Positions 1 to 7,447 of a DNA stretch of 40,014 bases are shown piece after piece. The position numbers and the translations under genes are program-made. Location: positions 1-40,014 of the forward strand of contig JAGOUN010000006.1 of NCBI GenBank assembly GCA_018061255.1. The letters are read 5' to 3'. The notes below the pieces were generated by a model. It worked only from the letters and a program-made list of their open reading frames with translations, did no database searches and had not been told where the DNA came from. This DNA is from Gammaproteobacteria bacterium (GTDB lineage Bacteria; Pseudomonadota; Gammaproteobacteria; JAGOUN01). Positions within the stretch are counted from its first letter, which is position 1. Every line of letters starts with the position of its first letter.

Positions 1-41
1 TGTTGTTTTGGCGCGTTGGCCCCTGATTTTGAATCAGAATA

Positions 42-118
42 TGGTGGCGATGGGTGGACTCGAACCACCGACCCCGGCATTATGAGTGCCGTGCTCTAAC
101 CAGCTGAGCTACATAGCC
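42..118 (-). tRNA. tRNA-Met (CAT), elongator type
   Basis: The reverse strand folds as a 77-nt cloverleaf with an encoded CCA end. The D arm is close to that of E. coli elongator tRNA-Met, the anticodon loop reads CTCATAA inside a CGGCA/TGCCG stem, and the T arm is GGTGG-TTCGAGT-CCACC. The acceptor stem GGCTATG/CATCGCC contains one U4-C69 mismatch. The body resembles elongator Met rather than initiator tRNA. A CAT anticodon could also be a lysidine-modified Ile tRNA, which is less likely given the match to the Met sequence. Confidence 0.95.
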
Positions 119-170
119 ACAAAACAGGATGCGATTCTCCAGTTTTATCCGGCGATTGTCAATATTCATG

Positions 171-199
171 TTGAATATTTCTTCTGGGTTAGGTAGAAT
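171..199 (+). promoter_or_regulatory. candidate sigma-70 promoter of the rpsF operon
   Basis: TTGAAT at 171-176 and TAGAAT at 194-199 are separated by 17 bases, and each differs from consensus at one or two positions. The site lies about 100 bases upstream of rpsF, leaving a leader long enough for translational control of the kind known for S6:S18 operons. I did not find a convincing S6:S18 binding hairpin. Confidence 0.45.
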
Positions 200-298
200 T
201 CCGGGTTCTTTTTTAGTCAAAGAGTTGAAAACCTCTTAAATCACATACCTTGCCACGTCTCTGGGCTGAGCGCGGCTAGTTAACCATAAGGAGCCTGT

Positions 299-655
299 AT
301 GTCACATTATGAAATCGTATTCATGGTCCATCCGGATCAAAGCGAGCAAGTCCCTGCGATGATTGAGCGCTACAAAGAGCTGATCACATCTAAGTCTGGA
401 AAAATCGAGCGTGTAGAAGATTGGGGGCGCAAACAATTAGCGTACCAAATCAATAATGTTCTTAAAGCACATTACGTGTTGATGAATATTGAGTGTGAGT
501 ATGCGGTTGTAAAAGAACTTGAAAACATTTTCCGTTTTAATGATGCCATTCTTCGAACACTCGTACTTAAGCAAGATGCGGCGATTACTAGTCCATCTGC
601 AATGTTAAAAGAAAGAGCGCCTAGCTCAGAACGCGATCACGATAGGAGAGACTAA
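299..655 (+). CDS. rpsF: 30S ribosomal protein bS6
   Basis: bS6 binds the platform of the 30S subunit as a heterodimer with bS18. The 118-residue protein begins with the typical [18 protein letters not shown] sequence, contains the [12 protein letters not shown] segment of the family near residue 40, and ends in a short charged tail. An AAGGAG ribosome binding site stands 6 bases before the ATG. It is the first gene of a plus-strand block with rpsR 2 bases downstream, so the two partners of the heterodimer are probably co-translated. Length is in the normal range, and nothing is odd. Confidence 0.98.
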   Translation: MSHYEIVFMVHPDQSEQVPAMIERYKELITSKSGKIERVEDWGRKQLAYQINNVLKAHYVLMNIECEYAVVKELENIFRFNDAILRTLVLKQDAAITSPSAMLKERAPSSERDHDRRD

Positions 656-657
656 TT

Positions 658-882
658 ATGTCAAATTTTTCACACAGAAGCAGAGGCCCACATTTTGCGG
701 GCAGCAAGATGGGTATTCCTGATTACAAAGACGTCGATTTATTGAAAAAATTCATGACAGAATCAGGGAAAATTGTCCCTAGTCGCGTGACCGGTGCGTC
801 TGCAAGACATCAACGCAACTTAACTAGAATGATAAAGATTGCGCGTTATTTGGCTTTAATTCCTTATACGGATAAGCATTAA
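658..882 (+). CDS. rpsR: 30S ribosomal protein bS18
   Basis: bS18 is the partner of bS6 on the 30S platform. The 74-residue protein has the family core ([18 protein letters not shown], then a basic [21 protein letters not shown] stretch that contacts 16S rRNA; shown here only in part). The length fits the family. Its TAA stop overlaps the ATG of the next gene in a TAATG arrangement, which indicates translational coupling to the downstream membrane protein. Confidence 0.98.
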   Translation: MSNFSHRSRGPHFAGSKMGIPDYKDVDLLKKFMTESGKIVPSRVTGASARHQRNLTRMIKIARYLALIPYTDKH

Positions 883-1766
883 TGCTAGGGAGGTTTGCTC
901 GCTTTCTTTTGAAGAGAGATAAAAATGCGGCGTTAGTGGCTTTTTTATGCAGCATACTTCCTGTTTTTTTCGGGTCAATCAGCATAATGATTGTCGCGCT
1001 TGTCACCTTGCGTAAGGGTGAGCGAGAGGGTTTTTTTGTGCTGGCTTGGGGCGTTTTACCCCTGCTCGCGCGGGCTTTTGTTGACAGAAGTTATTTGTTT
1101 TTCGCTGCTGCTGTCATTGCGTTCGTATTAGTCTGGGGGATGGCGGCAATGTTGCGTCACTATTCCTCTTGGAGCGTTTTATTAGAGTTAAGTGCTTTGT
1201 TAGGCGTGTGTGCTGTTTTAGTGACACTTGTTTTTCGTGAGAGCGTTGTGATCTGGTGGGTTGCTTACATTAATGATTACATGCAGCTGATTGTTAAGGG
1301 AGGTTACCTCAATGCGGATGAAGTACTGTCACGCTCGCAGGTTCTTTGGATCGCTCAAGTAGCTTCAGGGATTGAGGTTTTGGTATTATTGTTTGCTGCA
1401 GGTTTGAAGCTGGCAGTGGTGCGTTGGTGGGAAGGGCGCGTTTTCCCCAAGGTGACTTTTCGAAAAGAGCTGTTGCAAACCAGGTTTAATTTATGGGCTT
1501 TGTTGCTGTTTGTTTTGTTATTGCTTGCAGCACTTGTGTTGAAAGCTGTTGTGTTTGTTGATGCGTTGATTCCTTTAGCAGGGCTTTACATTGTGTCAGG
1601 TCTTTGCATGCTGCACTACTGGATGCAGGGGTATAAATATGCACGCTCAGCATTGTTAGGTTTTTATATTGTGTTAGTTATTGTTCCCTATGCGCTAGTA
1701 TTAGCGTTGGTTTTAGGGTTGATGGATAGTGGATTTAATTTAAGAGTGAGAATAAGAGAGGTGTAA
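882..1766 (+). CDS. DUF2232-like polytopic membrane protein
   Basis: This 294-residue protein is very hydrophobic, with about eight predicted membrane segments, for example near residues 16-40, 55-85, 92-115, 155-180, 205-230 and 260-285. Position between rpsR and rplI is characteristic of the DUF2232 (YybS-like) family in gammaproteobacteria. I recognise it mainly from context and hydrophobicity; its function is not known. It overlaps the rpsR stop by one base, and the rplI start follows its stop by one base, so it is embedded in a ribosomal protein operon. Amino acids are mostly aliphatic with Arg/Lys in cytoplasmic loops. Confidence 0.75.
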   Translation: MLGRFARFLLKRDKNAALVAFLCSILPVFFGSISIMIVALVTLRKGEREGFFVLAWGVLPLLARAFVDRSYLFFAAAVIAFVLVWGMAAMLRHYSSWSVLLELSALLGVCAVLVTLVFRESVVIWWVAYINDYMQLIVKGGYLNADEVLSRSQVLWIAQVASGIEVLVLLFAAGLKLAVVRWWEGRVFPKVTFRKELLQTRFNLWALLLFVLLLLAALVLKAVVFVDALIPLAGLYIVSGLCMLHYWMQGYKYARSALLGFYIVLVIVPYALVLALVLGLMDSGFNLRVRIREV

Positions 1767-1767
1767 T

Positions 1768-2217
1768 GTGGAAGTAATTCTATTAGAAAAGATTCGTAAT
1801 CTAGGTAATTTAGGGGATAAGGTTACAGTAGCGGGTGGTTATGGCCGCAACTTTTTGATTCCTACTGGAAAAGCAGTGCCTGCGACTAAAGCAAATTTAG
1901 CTGACTTTGAAGTGAGACGAGCTGAATTTGAAAAATTAAGCGCAGACAACCTTGTGCAAGCGCATGCTCGCCAAGAAAAACTTGCTACATTAAGTATTGT
2001 TATTAGTGCACGTGCGGCAGATGATAAGCTCTATGGTTCTATTGGGCCAAAAGAAGTCGCGGATGCTGTGACAAAATTAGGTGTTCAGCTTTGTAAGAGC
2101 GAAGTGCGTATGCCTTTAGGTCAAATTCGTGTTGCTGGCGAACATATGGTTGGTTTGCAATTGCACTCAGATGTTGCTTTTAGTGTTGCGGTTAAAGTGG
2201 TTGCTGAAGAGCAATAA
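1768..2217 (+). CDS. rplI: 50S ribosomal protein bL9
   Basis: bL9 is an elongated two-domain protein at the base of the L1 stalk that helps maintain the reading frame. The N-terminal domain is visible in MEVILLEKIRNLGNLGDKV followed by the GGYGRNFLIPTGKA motif at residues 23-36. A charged connecting helix and a C-terminal RNA-binding domain complete the 149 residues, the normal length. Translation starts at GTG 1768, because the nearby ATG at 1766 is out of frame. The gene directly follows the DUF2232-like gene. Confidence 0.98.
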   Translation: MEVILLEKIRNLGNLGDKVTVAGGYGRNFLIPTGKAVPATKANLADFEVRRAEFEKLSADNLVQAHARQEKLATLSIVISARAADDKLYGSIGPKEVADAVTKLGVQLCKSEVRMPLGQIRVAGEHMVGLQLHSDVAFSVAVKVVAEEQ

Positions 2218-2232
2218 TTTGGCGTCTGTTTT

Positions 2233-2262
2233 GATGTAGGGGTAGGCTCTTGTAGTCTACCC
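2233..2262 (+). repeat. small intergenic hairpin, possibly a degenerate palindrome-family member
   Basis: GGGTAG at 2240-2245 pairs with CTACCC at 2257-2262 across an 11-base loop, just after rplI. The left flank ATGTAGGGG matches the flank of the GGGCGACC palindromes elsewhere in the window, for example at 5199. No T-run follows, so it is not a standard intrinsic terminator. Confidence 0.4.
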
Positions 2263-2294
2263 GTGATCTGTAACCGAATAGGATATGTGTTGCC

Positions 2295-3653
2295 ATGAAA
2301 ACAGAAGAAATGAGAACTCCTCCTCACTCCATTGAAGCAGAGCAGTCTGTTCTCGGTGGACTTTTGTTAGATAATAAATCCTGGCCCGCTGTTGAAGAGC
2401 GTGTATCCGACGAGGACTTTTATCGCCGCTCTCATAAAACTCTTTTTTCTGCGATTAGAGCTTTGCTACAGCAAGGTCATCCTGCTGATGTTTTAACTGT
2501 TTCTGAGCATTTAAAATTAGAAAAAAAATTGGACGAAGTGGGAGGCGAAGTTTATCTCTATGAACTTGCTAAAAATACTCCCAGCGCATTCAATGTCGCA
2601 GCTTATGCAGATATTGTTCGTGAGCGTTCAGTGCTACGTCAATTAATTAGTGTGTCGAATGAAATCGCCGGCGATGCGTTTAATCCTGCTGGGCAGAGTA
2701 TTGTTGATTTACTCGACATTGCAGAACGAAAAGTATTTTCCATTGCAGAGCAAAGCTCGCGTGGTGCTGGCCCTCAAAACATCAAATCATTGCTAACTGA
2801 AGCGGTTGATCGTATTGATCATTTATATCGTTCTGACAGTGCATTAATTGGAATTTCAACGGGATATCACGATTTAGATGAAATGACCTCGGGATTACAA
2901 GCGTCTGATTTAATTATTATTGCCGGTAGACCCTCCATGGGTAAAACGGCGTTCGCAATGAACATTGTTGAACATGCCGCAGTTCATGAAAAGCGTGCGG
3001 TTTTAGTGTTTAGTATGGAAATGTCAGGAAGTTCGCTGGCGATGCGTTTAATGTCTTCTTTGGGAAAAATTGATCAACATAAAGTGCGCACCGGTAAACT
3101 AGAAGAGCATGACTGGGAAAATTTAACCGAAGCCTTAGGCAAACTTTCAGAAGCGCCAATTTTTATTGATGATACGCCAGCATTATCACCTGCAGAAGTG
3201 CGTTCACGTGCGCGGCGCGTTGCACGAGAGCATAATTTAGGAATGATCGTGGTGGATTATTTGCAACTAATGCAAATGCCAGGATACTCCGATAATCGTA
3301 CTCTTGAAATTTCAAGTATTTCACGCGCCTTAAAAGCACTAGCAAAAGAATTAAATGTTCCAGTCATTGCATTATCACAGTTAAATCGGGGATTGGAGCA
3401 GCGCGCTGATAAGCGACCGATTATGTCTGATTTACGTGAATCTGGCGCTATTGAACAAGATGCGGATTTGATCGCCTTTATTTATCGCGATGAAGTTTAT
3501 AATGAAGATACGCGTGATAAAGGTGTTGCTGAGATTATTATCGCGAAACAAAGAAACGGCCCAATTGGACGCGTGCGACTAACATTCCGCGGACAATTTA
3601 CACGTTTTGAGAATTTTTCTCCGACATCCGTGCGTGGGATTGATTTTGTGTAG
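2295..3653 (+). CDS. dnaB: replicative DNA helicase DnaB
   Basis: DnaB is the hexameric 5'-3' helicase that unwinds DNA at the replication fork and recruits primase. The 452-residue protein has the N-terminal helical domain (PPHSIEAEQSVLGGLL, residues 9-24), a linker, and a RecA-fold C-terminal domain. Walker A is GRPSMGKT at residues 211-218, Walker B is MIVVDYLQLM near 315, and the SxLSQLNRGLEQR and DLRESGAIEQDAD motifs follow. Length is close to normal and no intein is present. An AGGA element lies upstream of the ATG. The dnaB-radA adjacency is seen in Coxiella-like genomes. Confidence 0.98.
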   Translation: MKTEEMRTPPHSIEAEQSVLGGLLLDNKSWPAVEERVSDEDFYRRSHKTLFSAIRALLQQGHPADVLTVSEHLKLEKKLDEVGGEVYLYELAKNTPSAFNVAAYADIVRERSVLRQLISVSNEIAGDAFNPAGQSIVDLLDIAERKVFSIAEQSSRGAGPQNIKSLLTEAVDRIDHLYRSDSALIGISTGYHDLDEMTSGLQASDLIIIAGRPSMGKTAFAMNIVEHAAVHEKRAVLVFSMEMSGSSLAMRLMSSLGKIDQHKVRTGKLEEHDWENLTEALGKLSEAPIFIDDTPALSPAEVRSRARRVAREHNLGMIVVDYLQLMQMPGYSDNRTLEISSISRALKALAKELNVPVIALSQLNRGLEQRADKRPIMSDLRESGAIEQDADLIAFIYRDEVYNEDTRDKGVAEIIIAKQRNGPIGRVRLTFRGQFTRFENFSPTSVRGIDFV

Positions 3654-3655
3654 AA

Positions 3656-3749
3656 GTCACTGATTGCGTTCTTCGAGAGCGTGCATCCATGCACTCGGCG
3701 CTGCGTATCCTCCTTGATCGCGACGCCTCTCAGAATCGCAATCAGTGAC
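3656..3749. repeat. 94-bp imperfect inverted repeat between dnaB and radA
   Basis: A perfect 13-bp inverted repeat, GTCACTGATTGCG at 3656-3668 and its complement at 3737-3749, bounds the whole dnaB-radA gap. Pairing continues inward imperfectly (TTCT/AGAA, GAGAG/CTCTC, then GC-rich segments). A small palindrome TGCATCCATGCA lies at about 3683-3694. The element starts two bases after the dnaB stop and ends just before the radA ribosome binding site. It could act as a transcript-ending or processing structure, or be a MITE-like insertion. Confidence 0.75.
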
Positions 3750-3762
3750 CTAGGAGTATTTG

Positions 3763-5157
3763 ATGTCGAAGATGAAACAAGCCTACGTCTGCCAACATTG
3801 CGGCGCTATTCATAACAAATGGGCGGGTCAATGTGGTGATTGCCAAGAATGGAATAGTTTAGTTGAAGAACTATTGCCTGCAGTTAGTAAATCAAGTCCA
3901 CGACAACAAGGATACGCAGGAGTTTCAGATAGCGAAGTCGTGTCGCTTGCGAATGTCGGTTTGCAAGAAAATATGCGTTTATCGACAGGATTTAGTGAGC
4001 TGGATCGTGTGCTTGGAGGTGGTTTAACCGTTGGCTCGGTTGTGTTATTAGGCGGTGCGCCTGGCATTGGTAAATCAACATTATTGCTTGCCGCTCTTTG
4101 TAACTTAAGTCAGCATCAAAAAGTATTTTATGTGACTGGCGAGGAATCTTTACAACAAGTTTCATTGCGAGCTCATCGTTTAGGCTTATCGCAACACGAA
4201 TTATTGTTGTTGGCAGAAACGGATGTTGAAAAGATTCTGCAAAAATCAAAAACACTGCGGCCGAATATTATTGTGATTGACTCTATTCAAACTTTATTTT
4301 CTGCAGATTTAAGCGCAGCGCCAGGTTCTGTGAGTCAGGTGCGAGAATCTGCGGCAAAATTAGTTGGGTATGCAAAGCAAAATCAAGTGGCTTTATTTCT
4401 TGTTGGACACGTGACCAAAGAAGGTTCGATTGCTGGCCCAAGAGTGTTAGAACACATGGTTGATTGCGTATTGTATTTTGAGGGAGCCAATGACAGTCGT
4501 TTTAGAATTTTACGCGCGATTAAAAATCGTTTTGGTGCGGTTAATGAATTAGGCGTTTTTGCGATGATGGATACGGGATTAAAAGAAGTCAGTAATCCAT
4601 CGGCTATTTTTCTGGCGAATCATGATATCCCGTCACCTGGCAGCGTTATTATGGCGACGTGGGAAGGCAGTCGACCGCTGTTGGTAGAAATGCAAGTGCT
4701 CGTCGATGCATCTTCCGCACCGAATGTGCGGCGGGTATGTGTTGGTATTGATAATAATCGTTTGCTGATGTTGCTGGCTGTTTTGCATAAACATCTGGGT
4801 GTGGTGTTATACGATCAAGATGTCTATTTAAATATTGTTGGCGGATTTCGTGTTTCCGAAACAGGGGCGGATCTTGCCGTAATTTTAGCTGCGATTTCAA
4901 GCTTAAAAAATGCCATTGTTTCGCGTGAATGGATTGTGTTTGGTGAAGTGGGTTTGTCTGGTGAAGTGCGTCCGGTACAAGGTGGTCAGGAGAGAATAAA
5001 AGAAGCAGCAAAACAAGGCTTTAAGCATGCCATTGTACCGAAAGGTAATGTCGCCGGCGCACGTTTTGCAGAAGGTATAAAAATTCATGCGATATCGCAT
5101 CTTTCTGAGTTACAAACGATATTGCATGATGAAAAAATTTTAACCAATCAACGGTGA
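3763..5157 (+). CDS. radA: DNA repair protein RadA (Sms)
   Basis: RadA is a RecA-related ATPase that drives branch migration of recombination intermediates. The protein starts with a four-cysteine zinc finger (C10, C13, C24, C27). The ATPase domain has Walker A GGAPGIGKST near residue 93 and the RadA-specific KNRFGAVNE motif, and the C-terminal third is a Lon-protease-like domain without proteolytic function in this family. I chose ATG 3763 rather than the adjacent TTG 3760 because TAGGAG lies 6 bases upstream of it. At 464 residues the length is normal. Confidence 0.97.
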   Translation: MSKMKQAYVCQHCGAIHNKWAGQCGDCQEWNSLVEELLPAVSKSSPRQQGYAGVSDSEVVSLANVGLQENMRLSTGFSELDRVLGGGLTVGSVVLLGGAPGIGKSTLLLAALCNLSQHQKVFYVTGEESLQQVSLRAHRLGLSQHELLLLAETDVEKILQKSKTLRPNIIVIDSIQTLFSADLSAAPGSVSQVRESAAKLVGYAKQNQVALFLVGHVTKEGSIAGPRVLEHMVDCVLYFEGANDSRFRILRAIKNRFGAVNELGVFAMMDTGLKEVSNPSAIFLANHDIPSPGSVIMATWEGSRPLLVEMQVLVDASSAPNVRRVCVGIDNNRLLMLLAVLHKHLGVVLYDQDVYLNIVGGFRVSETGADLAVILAAISSLKNAIVSREWIVFGEVGLSGEVRPVQGGQERIKEAAKQGFKHAIVPKGNVAGARFAEGIKIHAISHLSELQTILHDEKILTNQR

Positions 5158-5160
5158 ATC

Positions 5161-5197
5161 TAGGGTCTTATATGGCGCGAGTCCATATAAGACCCTA
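5161..5197. repeat. perfect 15-bp inverted repeat downstream of radA
   Basis: TAGGGTCTTATATGG at 5161-5175 and its exact complement at 5183-5197 enclose a 7-base loop (CGCGAGT). It starts three bases after the radA stop. No T-run follows, so it may stabilise the mRNA 3' end or be a remnant of a palindromic element. It abuts the GGGCGACC palindrome at 5202. Confidence 0.85.
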
Positions 5198-5201
5198 ATG
5201 T

Positions 5202-5225
5202 AGGGGCGACCGGTTGGTCGCCCTT
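5202..5225. repeat. REP-like palindrome, copy 1 (GGGCGACC family)
   Basis: GGGCGACC at 5204-5211, loop GGTT, GGTCGCCC at 5216-5223. The same sequence with one change in the flank recurs at 25996-26019, and variants occur at 29709-29735 and 29844-29870. It lies between the convergent radA and secreted-protein genes. Confidence 0.85.
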
Positions 5226-5234
5226 GGCCGTCAA

Positions 5235-5723
5235 TTATTGAGAAAGCTTTGCAGGTCTGATCTCAAATTGCCCAGAGCAAGGAGTACCGCTCTGAGTAGT
5301 GAGCTGCCAACTTCCTTGATTTGTCATTTTATTTTCGCCTTCGGCTTTAACAGCCCCTTTCAGCAAAACTATAGGATGATCTTTGGTGTTGCGTGGAGTT
5401 AGCGTATCCGTATAAGTAAAATCGTATCCATTGCCAGCTTTTCGGCTTTCTTGAGTAATTTCTTTAAACACTCTTGATTTAACCAGCTTCATATCCTTTC
5501 CATTTGAATCTTTAGTATAGGCAAAAACAACCTTTTTCGGAGTTGCTTTTGCGCAAGCTCGATCTGTGCTGTCATTGAATATTATAGTTTGACCGCCACT
5601 AGAGTCTGCCCAGCTATACGATGTTGCTGATGATGTCGCTGCTTCTGCAGAACTGATTTGGCTGATAGTTAATAAACTAGTGACGATACCTAGACTTAAT
5701 GCAATTTTAGATGATTGTTTCAT
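5235..5723 (-). CDS. small secreted protein of unknown function
   Basis: I do not recognise the family. The 162-residue protein starts with a clear Sec signal peptide: MKQSSK, a hydrophobic core through residue 20, and an AEA cleavage site after residue 28. The mature part of about 134 residues is polar, rich in Ser, Thr and Lys, and has two cysteines (in RACAK and GTPCSGQ) that could form a disulfide. The start at 5723 follows an AAGGAAGGGG ribosome binding site; a longer reading frame to 5822 lacks one. It is probably exported to the periplasm or beyond and stands alone. Confidence 0.8.
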   Translation of the reverse strand: MKQSSKIALSLGIVTSLLTISQISSAEAATSSATSYSWADSSGGQTIIFNDSTDRACAKATPKKVVFAYTKDSNGKDMKLVKSRVFKEITQESRKAGNGYDFTYTDTLTPRNTKDHPIVLLKGAVKAEGENKMTNQGSWQLTTQSGTPCSGQFEIRPAKLSQ

Positions 5724-5828
5724 GATAAACCCCTTCCTTCGGTTAGATGACAATATTGATAATGCAGCCGCCAATAAGCAACGGCTGATCCAGTTTATAG
5801 CAGATTTGCGCCGTAAGTACAAAAATAA

Positions 5829-7208
5829 TTATTTTTTACGTACCAAGAAATAAACCGGAACCGTGAAAAGAATGATGCCACCCATTAACAGTGCTTCATA
5901 GGTAAATAAGCTGCCGGTTTCTATTTGTGATGGTGGAATGAAGCCTAAGACAAACACGGCAAGGCAGGCAAATAGTCCAACTCCTCCAGTGATGCATACG
6001 CCGAATAATCCCCCCGGGATGCAAAAACAATTGGGTCGTTGAGGGTGTTTAATCCTCAATACAATTAAAGCAGCGAATAAACCCAAGTAAGACATCACGG
6101 CGAGTTGTGCCGTTAACGCCGAAAGCAGCCAATAACTTGCGCTAACCGAAGGCATCAATAAAAAGAGTAATGTGAGCAGGCTGACAATGCCGCCTTGTAA
6201 TAGCAGCATGTTAACAGGCACGCCTTTGCTTGACACTTTTTTTAAAATTTTGGGTAGAGCAGTATCTTCACTAGCGACCATTAATCCTCTTGAAGGGCCA
6301 ATAATCCAAGCGGCGACACCCGAAATACTGCTGATAATGATGGCAATAATAATAACTGGGATCATCCAGGTCATGTGGAAAGCGCTAAAAAAAGCGATAT
6401 AGGCTTCGATTAAACCGGTAATAATATTTAATTTTTGATGCGGAAGAACGATAGCAATGGCGATAGAAGCAAACACCAGGCTCGCTAAAATAATCAAAAC
6501 AGAAATTAGCAGCGCCCACGGATAGGCTTTTTTAGGATTTTTGACATCACCTGCATGGATAGCAGACATCTCAATGCCAATCAAGCCAAAGACTAATGCG
6601 ACGACAAAGCTAATTTGGTTAATATTTGATAAATTTGGGGCAAAGCTACTCCAGGTTAAGGCGAGTTCAGTGGGCTTGCCTAGCATTAACCAGGCGGCGC
6701 CTAATACAGTAATGATTGCCATGGGCAACAATGTCCCGACAATAGCCCCCACTGTGCTGACCCAACTCGAAATGCGCATACCAAAACAATTCAACAAGGT
6801 GGCTGACCAGAAAATAACCAGAGTGCTAATAACCATATACACTTTATCGTCGGCATAAGCAGGGTTGAAAAGATAAGCGACAGTTGCGGCAATAATTGTC
6901 GAAATTGTTGGGTACCAAATTACATTATAAACCCACTGTAGCCACATCACGATAAAAGCAGTTTTATTACCAAAGGCTTCACGTACCCAGATATAAATGC
7001 CACCGGTGGTGGGCCAGCGAGTAGCAAGCTCAGCCGCGGCTAAGGCGCTAGGAATAAAGAATAAAATGCCTGCAATCAAATAATAGGTCACAACCGAAAA
7101 GCCATACGTTGCGCCAATAGGCAGGCTTCTCAAGCTGTCAACGGCGATGACATTAATCATGACAAGACTGAAGAAACTAAGCGTTTTAGTTGAGTTACTC
7201 ACTGACAT
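5829..7208 (-). CDS. APC-family amino acid permease
   Basis: This is a cytoplasmic-membrane amino acid transporter with about 12 hydrophobic segments over 459 residues. The family signature is at the N-terminus (SLRSLPIGATYGFSVVTYYL, then PSALAAAELATRWPTTGGIY and VREAFG), resembling the glutamate/GABA antiporter and yeast-like amino acid transporter branch of APC. Substrate cannot be read from sequence. I prefer the ATG at 7208, preceded by AAGG 7 bases upstream, over the upstream TTG at 7238. Such transporters are numerous in amino-acid-dependent intracellular bacteria, which fits the inferred lineage. Confidence 0.88.
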   Translation of the reverse strand: MSVSNSTKTLSFFSLVMINVIAVDSLRSLPIGATYGFSVVTYYLIAGILFFIPSALAAAELATRWPTTGGIYIWVREAFGNKTAFIVMWLQWVYNVIWYPTISTIIAATVAYLFNPAYADDKVYMVISTLVIFWSATLLNCFGMRISSWVSTVGAIVGTLLPMAIITVLGAAWLMLGKPTELALTWSSFAPNLSNINQISFVVALVFGLIGIEMSAIHAGDVKNPKKAYPWALLISVLIILASLVFASIAIAIVLPHQKLNIITGLIEAYIAFFSAFHMTWMIPVIIIAIIISSISGVAAWIIGPSRGLMVASEDTALPKILKKVSSKGVPVNMLLLQGGIVSLLTLLFLLMPSVSASYWLLSALTAQLAVMSYLGLFAALIVLRIKHPQRPNCFCIPGGLFGVCITGGVGLFACLAVFVLGFIPPSQIETGSLFTYEALLMGGIILFTVPVYFLVRKK

Positions 7209-7447
7209 GCAATGCCTTATGCTGGAGGCGGTTAACAAAAGAACTGATCATAACTGCAGCAGTGAAGAACTTCAAGAATTGGTCTCAGAGGTTTCGCAAT
7301 ACACCGCCTTAATTAATGGCAAAAGGCAATCCAGCCAAGCATGTTACGAAATCCCCTAAGTGGCGCTGATTTTAATCAGTCAGGCGTCTCAATGATGTAG
7401 GATATCTCTTAATTTTACGTAGGCCGTTTTTTTAGTCATGATGTTTT
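7209..7447. other. intergenic gap between the permease gene and der
   Basis: This 239-base gap holds the permease ribosome binding site and presumably its promoter, for which I see no clear -35/-10 pair. A 46-codon plus-strand frame (7219-7359) is present without a ribosome binding site and is not called. No hairpin followed by a T-run was seen. Confidence 0.4.

Noticed and set aside
1-41. A stem-loop CTGATT-TTG-AATCAG next to the tRNA-Met, resembling the anticodon arm of tRNA-Leu(CAA) on the reverse strand
   Set aside because: No D arm or acceptor stem is present; on the reverse strand it directly follows the CCA of tRNA-Met. Treated as a chance hairpin.
179-298. S6:S18-binding leader motif upstream of rpsF
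   Set aside because: The leader is long enough, but I could not place the characteristic CCG bulge in a convincing hairpin.
7219-7359. 46-codon plus-strand frame with a protein-like composition (EELQELVSEVSQY)
   Set aside because: No ribosome binding site or promoter, and it lies antisense to the permease upstream region; not enough support to call.
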